This document shows positions 61,951-64,000 of a stretch of DNA of 64,000 nucleotides, one piece after another. Both the position numbers and the translations under genes were made by a program. Each line of letters begins with the position of its first letter. The stretch's first letter is position 1. The notes under the pieces were generated by a model. The model was not told where the DNA came from and searched no databases. It was given only the letters and a program-made list of their open reading frames with translations. The stretch is from an uncultured Bacteriovoracaceae bacterium (lineage in GTDB: Bacteria; Bdellovibrionota; Bacteriovoracia; Bacteriovoracales; Bacteriovoracaceae), in NCBI GenBank assembly GCA_937931205.1, contig CALHBF010000001.1:124001-188000 (forward strand), written 5' to 3'.

Positions 61951-62937
61951 TTATTGTCTTAACCACCAGAACCATTTGTACTGAACAAGGTCATACCAAG
62001 GGTTAAAAAGATAATCAGCAATTGTACCGCCGAAATATCCACCAATAGTCACTTCATATTTTCGTCGAACGTTTTTAATCTCATTCACATCAAGTGGACA
62101 CACATATTGATTTTGAGGATCTTTGGCACTCAGCTCGCTCAATGCTCTCTTCACTCCTTGATAACCGTTCTTCGTCACAACCATGGCACAGTTGTAGGCT
62201 TCATCAAAACCAGCATCGATATAATTTCTAAAATCAACTTCTTTAACAAGTTTCCACTGATCATCAACACAAGAAATATAAGGTCCTAAGTTTTCATTTA
62301 AAAGATCCGGCCCTTCAACTAAAAGATCGTTCCAGAATCTCATCCCTTGAAAATTTGCTACCAGATCGGCCGGAGTAAAAACTCCAGTCGCAATCGGATT
62401 TCCACCTAAATGAAGCCTCTCATTGGCCATTCCCACGTAGAGAACACGCTTCAGAGTAAAACCTTTGTAATAGAATCTTTTAAAATAATGGTAGCCTTGA
62501 CCAAACATGTGCTCAAACTTATCTGAGCCAATATAGTGTCCGTCAAAATTCATCGTTGTACCGATTCCAATTCCATCCATATCAGCAGCAGGGCGAGCAA
62601 GCAGATATCCGTCAGTTATTTTATGATATTTAAAAATAGAATCACTTCGAGAGATTTGATGTTTCGGAATATCAGTAGATGAGACGATCTCATTGATGAA
62701 GTTTCCTTTTCTCAAAATGATATTAAAATCTTTTCTGATCTCAGTGTAGAGATCATCTTTTTTACAAACTGATTTTTGATTAACTCTTACAATCGCATCA
62801 CGAAGATAGTCATTGGCACGTTGATTAATGATTGATCTGGCATCTTCCAGCGGCTCATACCTTAAAGTATAGGAATCAATCTCGGAAGCAGAGGCTCCCA
62901 TTGATAGAGCAAGACCTAAAAGAATCATTTTATTCAT
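61951..62937 (-). CDS. Secreted protein, unknown
   Basis: The product is 328 aa from the ATG at 62937 with AGAGAGG upstream. Signal peptide ends near ASA-SE (about residue 18). A globular domain contains GIGIGTTMNFDGHYIGSDK and HMFGQGYHYFKRFYYKG, then cysteines near 225, 252 and 285. The C-terminus is rich in Trp/Tyr. I recognise no family. It lies 20 bases upstream of the LuxR-type gene on the same strand, so the two may be co-transcribed. Confidence 0.7.
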   Translation of the reverse strand: MNKMILLGLALSMGASASEIDSYTLRYEPLEDARSIINQRANDYLRDAIVRVNQKSVCKKDDLYTEIRKDFNIILRKGNFINEIVSSTDIPKHQISRSDSIFKYHKITDGYLLARPAADMDGIGIGTTMNFDGHYIGSDKFEHMFGQGYHYFKRFYYKGFTLKRVLYVGMANERLHLGGNPIATGVFTPADLVANFQGMRFWNDLLVEGPDLLNENLGPYISCVDDQWKLVKEVDFRNYIDAGFDEAYNCAMVVTKNGYQGVKRALSELSAKDPQNQYVCPLDVNEIKNVRRKYEVTIGGYFGGTIADYLFNPWYDLVQYKWFWWLRQ

Positions 62938-63137
62938 ACGAACCTCTCTAAATTTACCCAAGCTCTATCGAAGAGCAAGCTTGAAAACAACTTGAAGTCG
63001 CAAGAACTGTAAATAATTCAATAACTTTGATTCAAAACAGCGGGCTAAACCACTGAAATCAGTATCATTCTTCTCTTCTTTAGAATTAGTCAAGAGTGAC
63101 CTAAACAAATGCCAGCAATCACCCGAGAAGGTGAAAT

Positions 63138-63818
63138 ATGAATCAATGGCAACCACGGGTACTTTCCCCAGAAGAAATTCAAGAAACACTTACCAAATCC
63201 CTCACTTTCGGAGGAGTGGTTGAGCGACCCCTGATTTTCTCTAGAGAGTCCTTTCAAATCACAAGAATGTCCATTAATGGCGAAGATCTCGTGATTGAAG
63301 TGAATGAATTTATCCCTCCTCATGAGGAATCAAGACATCTTTGCATTGATCTTCGTTATCGTAGAATGAGCTTCATTCTAAAAGTAAACAGCTACACCGT
63401 TGAAGGTAATGTCATTAGGGCGAAGATCCCTGTTAATGCTAAGGCGATCATGGAGAGACCTACTCCACGCTATAAATTAGACTACAAAGAATTCCCAAGC
63501 TTTATTTCACGTGCTGAAAGAAGAGGCGGAAATCACGAGCACCAATGCTTCGTAGAAGATATTTCGTTGTCGGGAATTTGTCTTCTTCTGAAAAAAACGG
63601 ATGAAGGTGATGAGTTAAAAATTCATGATCACATTTGGATCAAGTCAATCGCTGACAAAGAAATGACCTCACCCTTCTTTGCCAAAGTCATCTATACAAA
63701 GATTGTTCGTTTGGAAGGACATGACTACATCAAGGTAGGAGCAGAACTTGATCAGCAATTTGATGAAGAGTTCTTTAGTGATTTTATAAAAAGCGCTCTT
63801 AAAACTCTTGTTGCTTAA
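63138..63818 (+). CDS. PilZ-domain protein (c-di-GMP receptor candidate)
   Basis: The product is 226 aa. A beta-rich N-terminal domain (YcgR-like position, about 20-105) precedes a PilZ domain with the nucleotide motifs RPTPR (Arg107, Arg111) and DISLSG (Asp141, Ser143, Gly146). It should bind cyclic di-GMP; the effector target is unknown. GAAGGTG precedes the ATG. Predatory Bdellovibrio-like bacteria use many PilZ proteins in attack and motility, which fits but does not fix its role. Confidence 0.88.
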   Translation: MNQWQPRVLSPEEIQETLTKSLTFGGVVERPLIFSRESFQITRMSINGEDLVIEVNEFIPPHEESRHLCIDLRYRRMSFILKVNSYTVEGNVIRAKIPVNAKAIMERPTPRYKLDYKEFPSFISRAERRGGNHEHQCFVEDISLSGICLLLKKTDEGDELKIHDHIWIKSIADKEMTSPFFAKVIYTKIVRLEGHDYIKVGAELDQQFDEEFFSDFIKSALKTLVA

Positions 63819-64000
63819 AATTGATAATTAGTCATCTCACATCTAAAGCTATCTAGTTTTCTTCGATACTCATCTTCAAATTCTTCACTTGAAACTTGAG
63901 AAAGCGTGTAGAATGTCGACCTTTTCAAATCATTCATAAAATCAAATGGCAGAACTCTTTCAAGACTATCCATTCCACCCATTGATTTCAACATTCCTCT
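63815..64000 (-). CDS. 3' end of an unknown gene running off the right edge
   Basis: An open frame enters from the right edge and stops at TAA (63817-63815), giving 61 residues (opening ...RGMLKSMGGMDSLERVLPFD and ending MTNYQF). It overlaps the PilZ stop tail to tail, as other convergent pairs here do. No family is recognisable. Confidence 0.6.
   Translation of the reverse strand, partial: RGMLKSMGGMDSLERVLPFDFMNDLKRSTFYTLSQVSSEEFEDEYRRKLDSFRCEMTNYQF

Noticed and set aside
1-64000. CRISPR arrays, rRNA or tRNA genes, transposases
   Set aside because: I saw no regular spacer-repeat arrays, no tRNA-like cloverleaf other than tmRNA, no rRNA and no transposase gene.

Overview
The window looks like a chromosomal segment of a Bdellovibrionota-type bacterium (Bacteriovorax/Peredibacter-like). 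The evidence is a one-piece tmRNA gene whose tag reads GNDYAMAA, close to the GNDYALAA tag I recall for Bdellovibrio bacteriovorus. AT-rich composition, many hybrid sensor kinases, PilZ and lipoproteins fit the same group. The species is an inference.

Region 1 (1 to about 22,260) reads as the right-hand part of an integrative element inserted beside ssrA. From the right edge inwards it carries a tyrosine recombinase and an XRE regulator. Next comes a Type I restriction-modification operon (HTH, hsdR, orf, hsdS, hsdM) that continues into an AAA-ATPase/TOPRIM-like protein and two membrane proteins. Then comes a five-gene, end-overlapping operon: NtrC-type sigma-54 activator, 67-aa DHp-like protein, degenerate cyclase-fold protein, hybrid histidine kinase, and a large nuclease/STAND/helical-repeat protein. 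Divergent from the activator is an operon of three tiny proteins, a large lipoprotein and a VirB2/TrbC-like pilin, running off the left edge and probably into conjugation genes. A good sigma-54 promoter (GG-N10-GC) sits just before that operon and a 9-bp dyad lies about 115 bp upstream of its start. The simplest reading is that the two-component system switches on the transfer operon and is transcribed with a defence protein.

Region 2 (22,263 to 25,565) is ordinary chromosome: tmRNA, a YheT-like hydrolase, a DUF411 protein, a DUF4833-like secreted protein and an FMN reductase.

Region 3 (25,625 to 40,749) is a convergent two-operon lipid pathway. The + operon encodes two FtsX-like permeases, a carboxyltransferase, an ACP, a 2-hydroxyacid dehydrogenase and an acyl-CoA dehydrogenase-like protein. 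The - operon encodes a fatty acyl-AMP ligase, two further adenylating enzymes (one OleC-like), a ketosynthase III, an SDR, an alpha/beta hydrolase, a membrane-tethered hexapeptide acyltransferase, a haem-oxygenase-like di-iron protein and a second ACP. I do not recognise it as a described cluster.

Region 4 (40,881 to 48,921) is an inorganic-carbon uptake locus: a SulP transporter, an OmpR/histidine-kinase pair and DabB/DabA. Region 5 (48,977 to 64,000) holds metG with a start-abutting hairpin, two tail-to-tail heavy-metal RND pumps each with a TolC-like partner but no visible adaptor, a membrane-bound LuxR-type regulator, a secreted hypothetical protein, a PilZ protein and the end of an unknown gene.
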